DNA of 14,595 bases from Ruminococcus sp. (GCA_023667165.1 JAMPAO010000069.1:1-14595), one strand, 5' to 3'; shown: positions 5,931 through 14,117, numbered from the stretch's first letter. Numbers and translations are program-made. The notes: generated by a model not told the origin, from the sequence alone.

Positions 5931-8030
5931 TCAATCTCTGTCATTATCGCTTGTGTTGGGGATATTTGCGCAGCTATTGCAGCCGCCGAGAGCGTCAAGA
6001 TCGAGATCGCCCACGAATACTCCTCCGTCCTTGCCGAGAGCGTCGGGAATAATGGAGAATGTATTGGAAATACCGTCCTGAGCGTTAATAAACTGGAGCT
6101 TTGATACGGAAGAAAGCGAAGCGGAAGCGCCGTGAGTATCTCTGCCGTGCATGGGATTAGCGCCGGGAGCAAGAGGCACGCCCTGCTTGCGTCCGTCGGG
6201 AGTGGAGCCTGTTTTCTTACCGTATACAACGTTAGATGTAATGGTAAGGATAGAGGTCGTAGGCAGACCGTTTCTGTACGTATGCTGCTGACGTATCTTA
6301 TCCATAAATCTGTTAAGGATATCCTGTGCGATCTCGTCAACGCGGTCGTCGTCGTTGCCGTATTTGGGGAAATCGCCCTCGATCTCGTAATCAACAACGA
6401 TACCCTGCTCGTTTCTTACAGTCTTGACCTTAGCATACTTTATAGCGGAAAGGGAGTCGGCAACAACGGAAATTCCCGCAATACCCGTAGCAAAATATCT
6501 CTTTACCTCTCTGTCATGGAGCGCCATCTGGAGGCTCTCATAGCAGTACTTGTCATGCATATAGTGGATAATGTTAAGAGTATTTACATACAGCTCCGCA
6601 AGCCATGTCATCATATCGTCGTATCTTTCCATGACCTCGTCGTAATCAAGATACTCGCTTGTGATAGGTCTGAACTTTGTAGCTACCTGAACGCCGCTTA
6701 TCTCGTCCACGCCGCCGTTTATTGCGTAAAGCAGGCACTTGGCAAGATTTGCTCTTGCGCCGAAGAACTGCATCTCCTTGCCTACGACCATGGAGGATAC
6801 GCAGCAAGCGATAGCGTAATCGTCGCCGTGAACCACTCTCATAAGGTCGTCGTTCTCGTACTGGATAGAGGATGTGTTGATGGATATCTTAGCGCAGTAT
6901 GCTTTCCATGCCGCAGGAAGTCTTGTAGACCAAAGAACGGTCATATTAGGCTCCGGCGATGTGCCGAGATTTTCCAGGGTATGCAGATAACGGAAGCTGT
7001 TCTTTGTTACCATAGGTCTTCCGTCAATGCCCATACCGCCGAGGGACTCCGTTACCCACTGGGGATCTCCGGAGAAAAGGGAGTTGTATTCGGGCGTTCT
7101 TGCAAAACGGACAAGACGCAGCTTCATGATAAAGTGGTCGATGATCTCCTGAGCCTGCACCTCTGTAAGTCTGCCCAGCTTAAAATCTCTTTCGAAATAG
7201 ATATCAAGGAATGTAGATGTACGTCCCAGCGACATAGCCGCGCCGTTCTGATCCTTCACCGCGCCCAGATAGCCGAAGTAGACCGCCTGAACGGCTTCCT
7301 TAGCCGTAACCGCCGGCTTGGAGATGTCGCAGCCGTATATCTCCGCCATTTTCTTAAGGTTTTCGAGAGCTCTGATCTGCTCTGCGATCTCCTCTCTTGC
7401 GCGGATCTTTTCCTCGGTCATGGGACAGGTATAGAAAGCCTTCTGAGCCTTTTTGTCTTCAATAAGCCTGTCAACGCCGTAGAGAGCGACACGTCTGTAG
7501 TCGCCGATGATCCTTCCTCTTCCGTAAGCGTCGGGAAGACCCGTAAGGATATGAGCGGTTCTCGCAGCTCTCATTTCGGGAGTATAAACATCAAAAACAC
7601 CCGCGTTGTGGGTCTTTCTGTATTCGGTAAAAATATGCTTTATTTCGGGATCTACGGTATAGCCGTTGTCGGAGCAGGCCTTTTCAGCCATTCTCAAGCC
7701 GCCGTAGGGCATAAGAGCGCGCTTGAACGGCTTATCGGTCTGCAAGCCTACGATCTGCTCCAGATCCTTTTCAATATAGCCTGCGCCGTGAGATACCAAT
7801 GAGGATACTACCTTCGTATCCATATCCAGCACGCCGCCTGCTTCTCTTTCCTTCTTTGCAAGCTCCATTACGTCATCCCAGAGCTTCTTTGTAGCGTCGG
7901 TAGGGTCGGCGAGGAAACTTTCGTCCCCCTCGTAGGGAGTATAGTTTTTCTGGATAAAGTCACGCACGTTGATCTCTTTTGTCCAGTGGCCTCCCACGAA
8001 GCCTTCCCATTCCTGTGGCATCTGCTTCAT
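5931..8030 (-). CDS. pflB: Pyruvate formate-lyase catalytic subunit lacking the glycyl-radical domain
   Basis: This enzyme converts pyruvate and CoA to acetyl-CoA and formate in anaerobic fermentation. The 699-residue protein matches PFL from its N-terminus through the 10-stranded barrel. The thiyl-radical pair is C409-C410 in AIACCVSSM, within the conserved block running from SSIQYENDDL to MQFFGARANLAK. The match ends at NTFSIIPDALGKDG, just where full-length PFL (about 760 residues in E. coli) would enter its glycyl-radical domain. Instead there is a roughly 25-residue unique tail containing GGCNSC and a TGA stop, with no radical glycine. That domain is encoded 149 bases downstream on a separate gene. 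The ATG is preceded by AAGGAGG at 9 bases spacing. I interpret this as a natural split enzyme rather than a broken gene, because both parts have proper starts and the cut is at the domain boundary. Confidence 0.96.
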   Translation of the reverse strand: MKQMPQEWEGFVGGHWTKEINVRDFIQKNYTPYEGDESFLADPTDATKKLWDDVMELAKKEREAGGVLDMDTKVVSSLVSHGAGYIEKDLEQIVGLQTDKPFKRALMPYGGLRMAEKACSDNGYTVDPEIKHIFTEYRKTHNAGVFDVYTPEMRAARTAHILTGLPDAYGRGRIIGDYRRVALYGVDRLIEDKKAQKAFYTCPMTEEKIRAREEIAEQIRALENLKKMAEIYGCDISKPAVTAKEAVQAVYFGYLGAVKDQNGAAMSLGRTSTFLDIYFERDFKLGRLTEVQAQEIIDHFIMKLRLVRFARTPEYNSLFSGDPQWVTESLGGMGIDGRPMVTKNSFRYLHTLENLGTSPEPNMTVLWSTRLPAAWKAYCAKISINTSSIQYENDDLMRVVHGDDYAIACCVSSMVVGKEMQFFGARANLAKCLLYAINGGVDEISGVQVATKFRPITSEYLDYDEVMERYDDMMTWLAELYVNTLNIIHYMHDKYCYESLQMALHDREVKRYFATGIAGISVVADSLSAIKYAKVKTVRNEQGIVVDYEIEGDFPKYGNDDDRVDEIAQDILNRFMDKIRQQHTYRNGLPTTSILTITSNVVYGKKTGSTPDGRKQGVPLAPGANPMHGRDTHGASASLSSVSKLQFINAQDGISNTFSIIPDALGKDGGVFVGDLDLDALGGCNSCANIPNTSDNDRD

Positions 8031-8244
8031 AATTTATTTCCTCCTTGAATGTTTTTGCACCGTCGGGCACAAATTCATATGTACTGCAAACGAAGTATGC
8101 AGCATGGCGGCATATCTGCCTTCGGACCTGCTTGCTTTCGAAAGGATTTCCGTAAACTATACCAAACAAGTCGAATTTATTACCGCACAAAAAATGCAGA
8201 AATAATCGGCAATGAGAACATTGACAGCCGCAATACTTCCTGTT
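8031..8244 (-). promoter_or_regulatory. Long 5' leader of the pfl operon
   Basis: Transcription from the 8251-8279 promoter should start near 8244, leaving about 214 untranslated bases before the pflB ATG. The leader can form a small hairpin (CTGCA with TGCAG near 8086-8104 on the plus-strand scale). I do not recognise a known riboswitch, and I see no clear ORF with a ribosome-binding site. A long leader fits post-transcriptional or redox-linked control, but that is inference. Confidence 0.45.
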
Positions 8245-8250
8245 AATGAT

Positions 8251-8279
8251 ATTATACAATATCCGCCCCGATTTGTCAA
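8251..8279 (-). promoter_or_regulatory. Consensus sigma-A promoter of the pfl operon
   Basis: On the minus strand TTGACA (8274-8279) and TATAAT (8251-8256) are separated by exactly 17 bases, a perfect match to the sigma-70/sigma-A consensus. The predicted start is near 8244 and reads into pflB. Confidence 0.92.
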
Positions 8280-8390
8280 GTGTTTTTTTATGTTATTTAT
8301 AAATTTTTGTTTTTACAAAATTAATAACTTGTTTTTCAAGCGTGATATATGTTAAATTTCCAAAAAATAGAAATTTGATACGGATACATA
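8280..8390. other. AT-rich spacer between the GtrA-family gene and the pfl promoter
   Basis: No gene is visible. An A/T-only inverted repeat AAATTTC (8354-8360) / GAAATTT (8370-8376) lies just beyond the GtrA-family stop codon. It is a poor terminator candidate because the stem is weak and lacks a T-run. Confidence 0.5.
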
Positions 8391-8936
8391 TTACATCGGG
8401 CGCCGTCTGCGGTCATCTCCGTGTTTTTTCTTAAAAACAAGCAGCTTGCTGAAGAGATAATTAAGAGCGATAACAAATATCCCGCACAGCAGCTTTACCG
8501 CCGGTTCGTTAAAACTCATAACGTCCACGAAGAAAAACATTGCCGCCAGCTCGCAGCCGTATGAAAACAGCCGTCCGCCCGCAAAAGCGGTAAATTCTCT
8601 TGCATAAGCCTTTGCGGAAGTTTCCCTTGACTCAAACACGAAAAATTTATTGGTAAAAAATGCAAAAATAAGCGCGGCAAGCCATGCAGCAGTCGCAGCG
8701 GCAGCCGAGGATATCCTTGAATCCCGCATTGCATCGATCAGTCCGGTTACGCTTTCGGTATCCGCACCGCCAAGATCGGCAAAAGCAAGCCTTATACCGA
8801 AATGCACGGTATAATTTACAAGGGTCGTGAGAACTCCGTAGAAAACATAAATGATAATATCCTCAAATCTGTTTATCCGGCCGCCTAAAGGTTCGGGCAG
8901 CGCCGCCGCAAGCTTTCTCAGCATTTTTTTGGTCAT
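8391..8936 (-). CDS. GtrA-family four-helix membrane protein
   Basis: GtrA-family proteins are small membrane proteins linked to surface polysaccharide or teichoic-acid glycosylation, probably by moving or presenting lipid-linked sugars. From the ATG at 8936 the protein has 181 residues with four predicted membrane helices at about 27-52, 77-97, 117-137 and 147-168. Family hallmarks are FFTNKFFVF after helix 2 and NYLFSKLLVFKKK at the end of helix 4. The loop between helices 1 and 2 is unusually long, about 25 residues. A longer reading frame starts with ATG at 8975, but that codon lies in the loop of an 11-bp hairpin and has no Shine-Dalgarno site; AAAGGA (8948-8953) precedes 8936 by 11 bases. 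The true start remains uncertain. It lies downstream of the giant gene on the same strand and may share its transcript. No glycosyltransferase neighbour is present. Confidence 0.88.
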   Translation of the reverse strand: MTKKMLRKLAAALPEPLGGRINRFEDIIIYVFYGVLTTLVNYTVHFGIRLAFADLGGADTESVTGLIDAMRDSRISSAAAATAAWLAALIFAFFTNKFFVFESRETSAKAYAREFTAFAGGRLFSYGCELAAMFFFVDVMSFNEPAVKLLCGIFVIALNYLFSKLLVFKKKHGDDRRRRPM

Positions 8937-8961
8937 GATCCGTATTATCCTTTCCATAACA

Positions 8962-8993
8962 GCGCCGCCGTCCATAATATAAGACGGCGGCGC
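8962..8993. repeat. 11-bp GC-rich perfect inverted repeat between the giant gene and the GtrA-family gene
   Basis: GCGCCGCCGTC (8962-8972) and GACGGCGGCGC (8983-8993) pair perfectly around a 10-base A/T loop. No T-run follows on either strand, so it is not a canonical terminator. It may reduce read-through or stabilise the upstream message's 3' end. Confidence 0.75.
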
Positions 8994-9026
8994 ATTAACT
9001 GTCTGTAATTTAATATGCCCAAAAAA

Positions 9027-12000
9027 TCACTTAATAAGTCTGTTTCCGCATTCCATGCAGAATTTTGCCGTATCGCTCTGTATCTTTGCACCGCACTGGT
9101 CGCAGAACCTTACCTTGGGCGCGTTTTCGGCAGGCTGAACAGGCTTGGCTGTTGCCGCGGGGATAGGCTTGACAGCCTCCGCAGGCTTTGCCGTAACGGG
9201 CGCGATCGGCTTGATGGGCGGCTCTGCGGGTTTAGCCGCAATAGGCGCCGCAGGCTTCACGGGAGGCTGAACGGGTTTTGCAGCCGTATCTGCGGGATTT
9301 GTTCCTATAGGAGCTATTGGCTTTACGGGAGGCTGCACTGTCGCCGATACCGGAGCTGCGCCGGGTTTCGGCGGTATGGGAGCCGCCGGCTTCACCGCAG
9401 TTTCCGCCGGTTTTGCGGGAACGGGAGCTGCGGGTTTTACGGCGGGAGGATTATTTACCGCCGCAGGCTTTTCCTCGTTGATGTGCTTTATGGGTTTGAC
9501 CTCGGGAATAGGCGATACCACTACCTCGATAGGCTTTATGGGCTTCACGGGTTCGGGTTTCTTCTCGGGAACGGGTTCTTTCTTTTCGGCGGCGGGAATG
9601 GGAGCAGCGGGAGCTGCAGGAGCGGCGGCTTGAGCATTTTCCGCTTCCTTAGCCTTTTTCCTTGCCTCTTCTATGGCGGCGCGTTCCTCTTCAAGCTGCT
9701 TTATCTTCTCTTCCTCGGCAGCCTTTATCTCCTCGGCCTCTCTCAGCTTGGCGGCAGCCTTATCCTTCTGGATTATGCCGAGAATACCGTTGAGCACCTT
9801 CGATGCATTTTCGAGTGATTTTTTATCCATTCCGTTGGGAAGATCGCTCACCTTGCCGTTTTTCTCGAATACCTGTATCGCCGTAGCGCCCAGCAGACCC
9901 TTCTTTACCGCGAATTTATCTATCTGGTCCAGCGCGATATGACCGAATCCGTTCTTTCCCTGGAAGTACAGGAAGCTTACTGTGAGCAGATAGGAATCCT
10001 CGGCGTGACCCGGCGTACTTTCATGAATGAGAACGGGCATCTCAAACTGCTGTGTGCTTGCATAAGTAGACTGTATCTTCACATACTGACCCTCGAAGGG
10101 AGCCGACATTCCCGGAACATAGAAATGCACGCCGGTGATGGAGTTCTGCGCCATGATATTCTTGAGCTGCTCTACGTAGCCATCTCTCTCCTTGGTCTTG
10201 ATATCGGTGATATGCAGCTCCACCTGACCGATAAAGCGTTTTTTCGTATCCGCGTCAATATCCATCTCGTTGATGTCCTTGATAAGCTCAAAGCATTTGT
10301 GTTCGCCCGCCGAGCTTAGATTTGCGCACTTTTCGCCCAGCAGCTTGGAGTCGGCCTCTCTTATCTTGGAGTTTACCTTGCCGATATACCTCTGAAGCAT
10401 ATCGTCGGGACAATGAACATCGTTTTCGTTTATTTTTTCAAGCAGGACGATAAGCTCCGCGCGGGACATGGACGCCATATTCGCCATGAGCTTTGAGAAA
10501 TGCTGAACGTATCTGTCCTCGATCTCCTTATCGACCTTTTTAATGTAAGGATATGTGATCTCCGCCGTAAAGTCGCCCTCGCTGATCTTTTCCTTGATCT
10601 CATGCAGCTTTTCGAGGGAGGCGCCGGAAACCTCCGCGCACAGCTTGTCAAGCTTTTCTCTTTCGAGGAAATTGCCGCGTTCCCTGCACTTGCTCAGCGA
10701 CGCCTCGTACAGCTTGACGTCAAGAGCGGGTTTGCGCTTTTCAAGCTCTTCAAGGAACCTGTCAAGCTCTTCCGCGTTCAGCTTTTCTATAGACGCCATC
10801 TGCTTGTCGAATTCCGCTTTGTCAATGGCTTTCAAACGGCTGTCGATCTGCTCGATATAAGCCTTGCCCTGCTCTGCATATTCAGGCACCTCGGAAATGG
10901 ACAGCTTCAGACTGATGAGCTTTTCCTTGGGAGCAGAGGGAATGCTTCTGCACATCTCCTCCAGCTCCTGCTTGATAAGCTCTGCGCATCTGCGGTCTAT
11001 CTGCTCGATATACTTAGCCGCAAGCTCCTTGTCGAAGCCGCCGTCGGAAAGAGCCTCCTTCAGCTTGACAAGCTCTTTTCTGGGAGTAGTGGGGATATTC
11101 TTGCAAAGGCTTTCCAGCTCCGATCTCATCAGAGCGATCTCCGCATTGCGTATCTTTTCCATATAAGGATCGGTGTTTTCCTTTTTATAGCCCAGCGCTT
11201 CAATATCTCCCGCCAGCTTTTCAAGCTCGGTTTTTTTGAGCTTGCCGATATCCCTGCACATATCCGCAAGCTTCTGATTTTCCTTGGAATCTATGCTCTT
11301 GTTTATCTGATCGAAATATTTCTTCGTATATTCGGGATCGTACTTCTCGTCGGACAGCATTTTTTCAAGCTGACGGAGCTGAGATATGCCCATCATGCCT
11401 ATCTTGTCGCACATTCTGTCGACCTCGGCGTTGAGGATAGCCTTGCGCCTTGCCTTTACCGCGTCGAAATACTGAGCCGTAAGTTCTTCGGGATATTTTT
11501 CATCCTTGAGCTTGTTTTCCGTTTCATCCAGCTTTGCGTTGTCCATGGAGGAAATATCCTTGCATATAAGAGCAAGCTCCTCCTTGATGATGGCTTTTTC
11601 ACGCTGAGCAGCCATCGCAAGATATTTTGATGTGATCTCCTCGGGATATTTCTCGCTTTCCAGCACAGCCGTTATCTCGTCGAGAGCAGCCTTGTTCATC
11701 TGCGGTATGGTTTCGCATTTTGCGATAAATTCCGCATTGTCCAGCTCTGCCTGTCTGGACTGTATCTGCGCCTCGTACTTGTCGGTGAATATCTTTCTGA
11801 ATTTGCCGGACGCGATCACCTGACGCAGCTCCGCGAGCTTTGCCTTATCCGCCGTTTTGACCGCGGCAAATACGCCGTCGGCTTCAATGCGCTCAATATC
11901 GTCCTTTCTTGCCTGAGCGGCTTTCAGATAGGACTGCTTCAGCGAAGCTCTGCACTTGACCGCTTCAATGGCGGATATGATTCCGTCAACGCCCTTGTTA

Positions 12001-13838
12001 TCCGCCGAACCGAGCATAGCTGCGATCTTTTCAAGCTCCTTTACGGCAAATCCGTCCCTTGCAGAGGCGATCCTGCGGGAGAAGTGCCTCTTGAATACCT
12101 TGTCAAATCTGTCAAGCTCCTTTTCCAGTCTGTCTGCGGCGGCGCTGTCGGGGATATCCTTGAACATTCCCCGCAGCTCCTCAAGCTGCACCTTCAAAAC
12201 TGCGTCGTCTATCTGCTCGATAAAGGGAGCCGCAACGACCTGATCGAATTCCTCGCCGGATATCTTCTTTTTAAGCTCAGCCAGCTCCTCCGGCTTTTTA
12301 AGAGTAAGTCCCGTGCATAGTATTTTCATCTGATTTAGCTGGCAGTCGTTAAGAGCCAGCTTGATCTTGAGCAGATACCTGCCGGTGGTCTTTCTGTCAA
12401 GCTGCATATCGTAAATATACTTGCGCAGCTTTATAAGCTCGGCTTCGCTGAGAGCGGTAAGATCGCCGCACAGCTCGGCAAGCTCCTTTTCGTTCTTGAC
12501 TGCCTTTTCCATTTCGGCTGCGGTTTCGAACACCGTGCCGTTGTAGGTGCGGCTCTGCCTGTCGTACTCCTCGCAGCTCCGCGCCAGCTCGTCGATGACC
12601 GGAACATTTTTTATCTTGTACTTGGCGGCGGCAGTCTTTATGTCCTCCAGGATAAGCGTAGCCTTTATCCCTCCGCATATCAGCTTTCCGTCCCCGTCCC
12701 TGCTGTCGCCCGCGTAAGACCTGTCAAGGTATTCGGAAAGCTCCATGGGAGAATACGCCTTAACGCCCCAGTACTCGGAAATATTCTCCACGTTTTCCGC
12801 GTCCGTGGGCGAAACTGCCCTTGCCATGTTCAGCGCGGCGGGACACGCGGGACGGCGGCAAAGAAGCGCGGAAATTTCCTTTTTAAGCTCCTCCTGCGGC
12901 GCTTCGGACAGTTCCGCGTCCTTCAGCGCAGCCTTAAAACCGGCCTCGTCGGCAGGAACGTATTTAAATCCGTATCCGTTCTTTTCGCTTATCAGCTTTC
13001 TGAAAGCGTCCTTCAGCGCAGGCATATCATCGGCATTGGGAAAATCGCCTTTTTCCGCTTTGACTCCGCATTTTTCCGCCGCCTTGACCATAAAGTCCGC
13101 TATATATGTATTAAGATCAAAATCTACCCCCGCGTTTTTGAACGCGTCGATATTCGGTTTCATTGTTTCAATAAGCCTGTTTGTCAGTTCAAGTCCCTTG
13201 TCAAGCTCCATGCAGCGCGCCTCGTTTTTATCCGTCTGCATCTTTGCGCCGAAAAGCTCAAACTCGGCGTTTCCCGCGATCTCAAGCTTGGGGAATTCGC
13301 TCAATGTTTCCTCCGAAAAGCTGTCGGGTTTTTCAAACGCGGTATTTTCGGAAAGCACCGCCGGCGCCTCGAGAGTGCCTTTTTTGTAGAGGAAATGATT
13401 TGTAAATTTTTTGAAAGGCTGGATTACATTTGTCAGCGGAGTAACGGGCGCATACGGCTTACCCTCTTTCTTCATATGCTCCTCGCTGATTATAAGAGTG
13501 TCATGCTTGCCGTCGATCATCCAGTCAAGAGCCATAAACGCTTCTTCGCACAGCAGATTGGCAATATATACCGATCCGTTCTCCTGGGCGATTTTGCGCG
13601 CCTCGGCGATCTTAAACGGCACATACTCCTTTCCGTCCTCGCTCATAAGGAGCATATCTGACATACGGCATATGTCCGCCCTGTTGCTCTTGGCTTCCTC
13701 GGGCGTGCAGGGGGTATATATGACCCCGTCGAGCAGAGGATGGCAGTAAAGACCTCCCGCTGAAAAATAACGGTCGGCAAAAGCGTTCCTGAACTCCGTA
13801 CAGGATTCCCTAAAGCGTTCGTAATTGATAGTTTCCAC
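9027..13838 (-). CDS. 1603-residue repeat protein with PH-like domain and C-terminal zinc ribbon; function unknown
   Basis: I do not recognise this protein as a named family. Residues 1-450 form a non-repetitive domain of unknown fold. Residues 452 to about 1215 are about 15 tandem, diverged alpha-helical repeats of 51 residues; a repeated Cys sits at 457 and 508, and in 10 of 15 copies overall. Residues about 1230-1335 look beta-rich and resemble bacterial PH-like domains: YLLTVSFLYFQG, then HIALDQIDKFAVKKG, then an IQVFEKNGK strand and a closing helix. A charged coiled coil covers about 1358-1402, and a Pro/Ala/Lys-rich linker about 1403-1574. The C-terminus is a zinc ribbon with C1579, C1582, C1594 and C1597. 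There is no signal peptide or membrane helix, so it should be cytoplasmic. The start is GTG at 13838, with GGAGG 9 bases upstream. It may be a large scaffold, but that is inference. Confidence 0.9.
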   Translation of the reverse strand: METINYERFRESCTEFRNAFADRYFSAGGLYCHPLLDGVIYTPCTPEEAKSNRADICRMSDMLLMSEDGKEYVPFKIAEARKIAQENGSVYIANLLCEEAFMALDWMIDGKHDTLIISEEHMKKEGKPYAPVTPLTNVIQPFKKFTNHFLYKKGTLEAPAVLSENTAFEKPDSFSEETLSEFPKLEIAGNAEFELFGAKMQTDKNEARCMELDKGLELTNRLIETMKPNIDAFKNAGVDFDLNTYIADFMVKAAEKCGVKAEKGDFPNADDMPALKDAFRKLISEKNGYGFKYVPADEAGFKAALKDAELSEAPQEELKKEISALLCRRPACPAALNMARAVSPTDAENVENISEYWGVKAYSPMELSEYLDRSYAGDSRDGDGKLICGGIKATLILEDIKTAAAKYKIKNVPVIDELARSCEEYDRQSRTYNGTVFETAAEMEKAVKNEKELAELCGDLTALSEAELIKLRKYIYDMQLDRKTTGRYLLKIKLALNDCQLNQMKILCTGLTLKKPEELAELKKKISGEEFDQVVAAPFIEQIDDAVLKVQLEELRGMFKDIPDSAAADRLEKELDRFDKVFKRHFSRRIASARDGFAVKELEKIAAMLGSADNKGVDGIISAIEAVKCRASLKQSYLKAAQARKDDIERIEADGVFAAVKTADKAKLAELRQVIASGKFRKIFTDKYEAQIQSRQAELDNAEFIAKCETIPQMNKAALDEITAVLESEKYPEEITSKYLAMAAQREKAIIKEELALICKDISSMDNAKLDETENKLKDEKYPEELTAQYFDAVKARRKAILNAEVDRMCDKIGMMGISQLRQLEKMLSDEKYDPEYTKKYFDQINKSIDSKENQKLADMCRDIGKLKKTELEKLAGDIEALGYKKENTDPYMEKIRNAEIALMRSELESLCKNIPTTPRKELVKLKEALSDGGFDKELAAKYIEQIDRRCAELIKQELEEMCRSIPSAPKEKLISLKLSISEVPEYAEQGKAYIEQIDSRLKAIDKAEFDKQMASIEKLNAEELDRFLEELEKRKPALDVKLYEASLSKCRERGNFLEREKLDKLCAEVSGASLEKLHEIKEKISEGDFTAEITYPYIKKVDKEIEDRYVQHFSKLMANMASMSRAELIVLLEKINENDVHCPDDMLQRYIGKVNSKIREADSKLLGEKCANLSSAGEHKCFELIKDINEMDIDADTKKRFIGQVELHITDIKTKERDGYVEQLKNIMAQNSITGVHFYVPGMSAPFEGQYVKIQSTYASTQQFEMPVLIHESTPGHAEDSYLLTVSFLYFQGKNGFGHIALDQIDKFAVKKGLLGATAIQVFEKNGKVSDLPNGMDKKSLENASKVLNGILGIIQKDKAAAKLREAEEIKAAEEEKIKQLEEERAAIEEARKKAKEAENAQAAAPAAPAAPIPAAEKKEPVPEKKPEPVKPIKPIEVVVSPIPEVKPIKHINEEKPAAVNNPPAVKPAAPVPAKPAETAVKPAAPIPPKPGAAPVSATVQPPVKPIAPIGTNPADTAAKPVQPPVKPAAPIAAKPAEPPIKPIAPVTAKPAEAVKPIPAATAKPVQPAENAPKVRFCDQCGAKIQSDTAKFCMECGNRLIK

Positions 13839-13923
13839 GGCAAAAATCCTCCCGTATTTATATTGATAATGAAATACTCATGTCCCTTGGAGTAAAACGA
13901 GCATATTATCGTTAATTGTAATC

Positions 13924-13952
13924 ATTATACCAAAAAAACGAATATATGTCAA
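13924..13952 (-). promoter_or_regulatory. Consensus sigma-A promoter of the giant repeat-protein gene
   Basis: On the minus strand TTGACA (13947-13952) and TATAAT (13924-13929) are spaced by exactly 17 bases. The predicted start is near 13917, giving an untranslated leader of about 79 bases. A promoter this strong suggests the 1603-residue protein is well expressed. Confidence 0.92.
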
Positions 13953-14088
13953 CGAGATTTAGAGTAATCTACACAAAAATATTTTCTTTGCGATTTGGTA
14001 ATTTTGCATAATTAATATAAATTTCACAGAACAGACCATATATTTTTTTTGAACATATTGTAAAATAAAATATTTAAATAAAATACCC

Positions 14089-14117
14089 TTGACAATATTT
14101 TTTTTATCTGATATAAT
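14089..14117 (+). promoter_or_regulatory. Consensus sigma-A promoter of tRNA-Lys
   Basis: TTGACA (14089-14094) and TATAAT (14112-14117) are spaced by exactly 17 bases; the predicted start near 14124 is about 13 bases before the tRNA. The region 13953-14088 between the two divergent promoters is AT-rich with nothing else recognisable. Confidence 0.92.

Noticed and set aside
5539..6010. Split of pflB as a simple frameshift or sequencing error
   Set aside because: The two parts are separated by 149 bases with a hairpin and a good ribosome-binding site, PflB has its own extra tail, and no frame across the gap restores a continuous PFL.
6132..7802. Long open frame on the plus strand opposite pflB
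   Set aside because: It is the complement of a clearly homologous pflB coding region; its translation matches nothing and it lacks a ribosome-binding site. Codon bias of the real gene explains the open frame.
8354..8376. A/T-only inverted repeat as terminator of the GtrA-family gene
   Set aside because: The 7-bp stem is mostly A-T and no T-run follows on the transcribed strand; a functional terminator is not supported.
9027..9640. Periodic GC-rich repeats, considered as a CRISPR array or DNA satellite
   Set aside because: The periodicity is that of Pro/Ala/Lys codons in the linker of the giant protein; unit lengths vary and there are no uniform direct repeats with unique spacers.
10500..11630. 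376-codon plus-strand open frame opposite the giant repeat gene
   Set aside because: It mirrors the repeats of the real gene in reverse and has no start context; the Leu/Phe-rich translation is what antisense of a Lys/Glu-rich helical protein gives.
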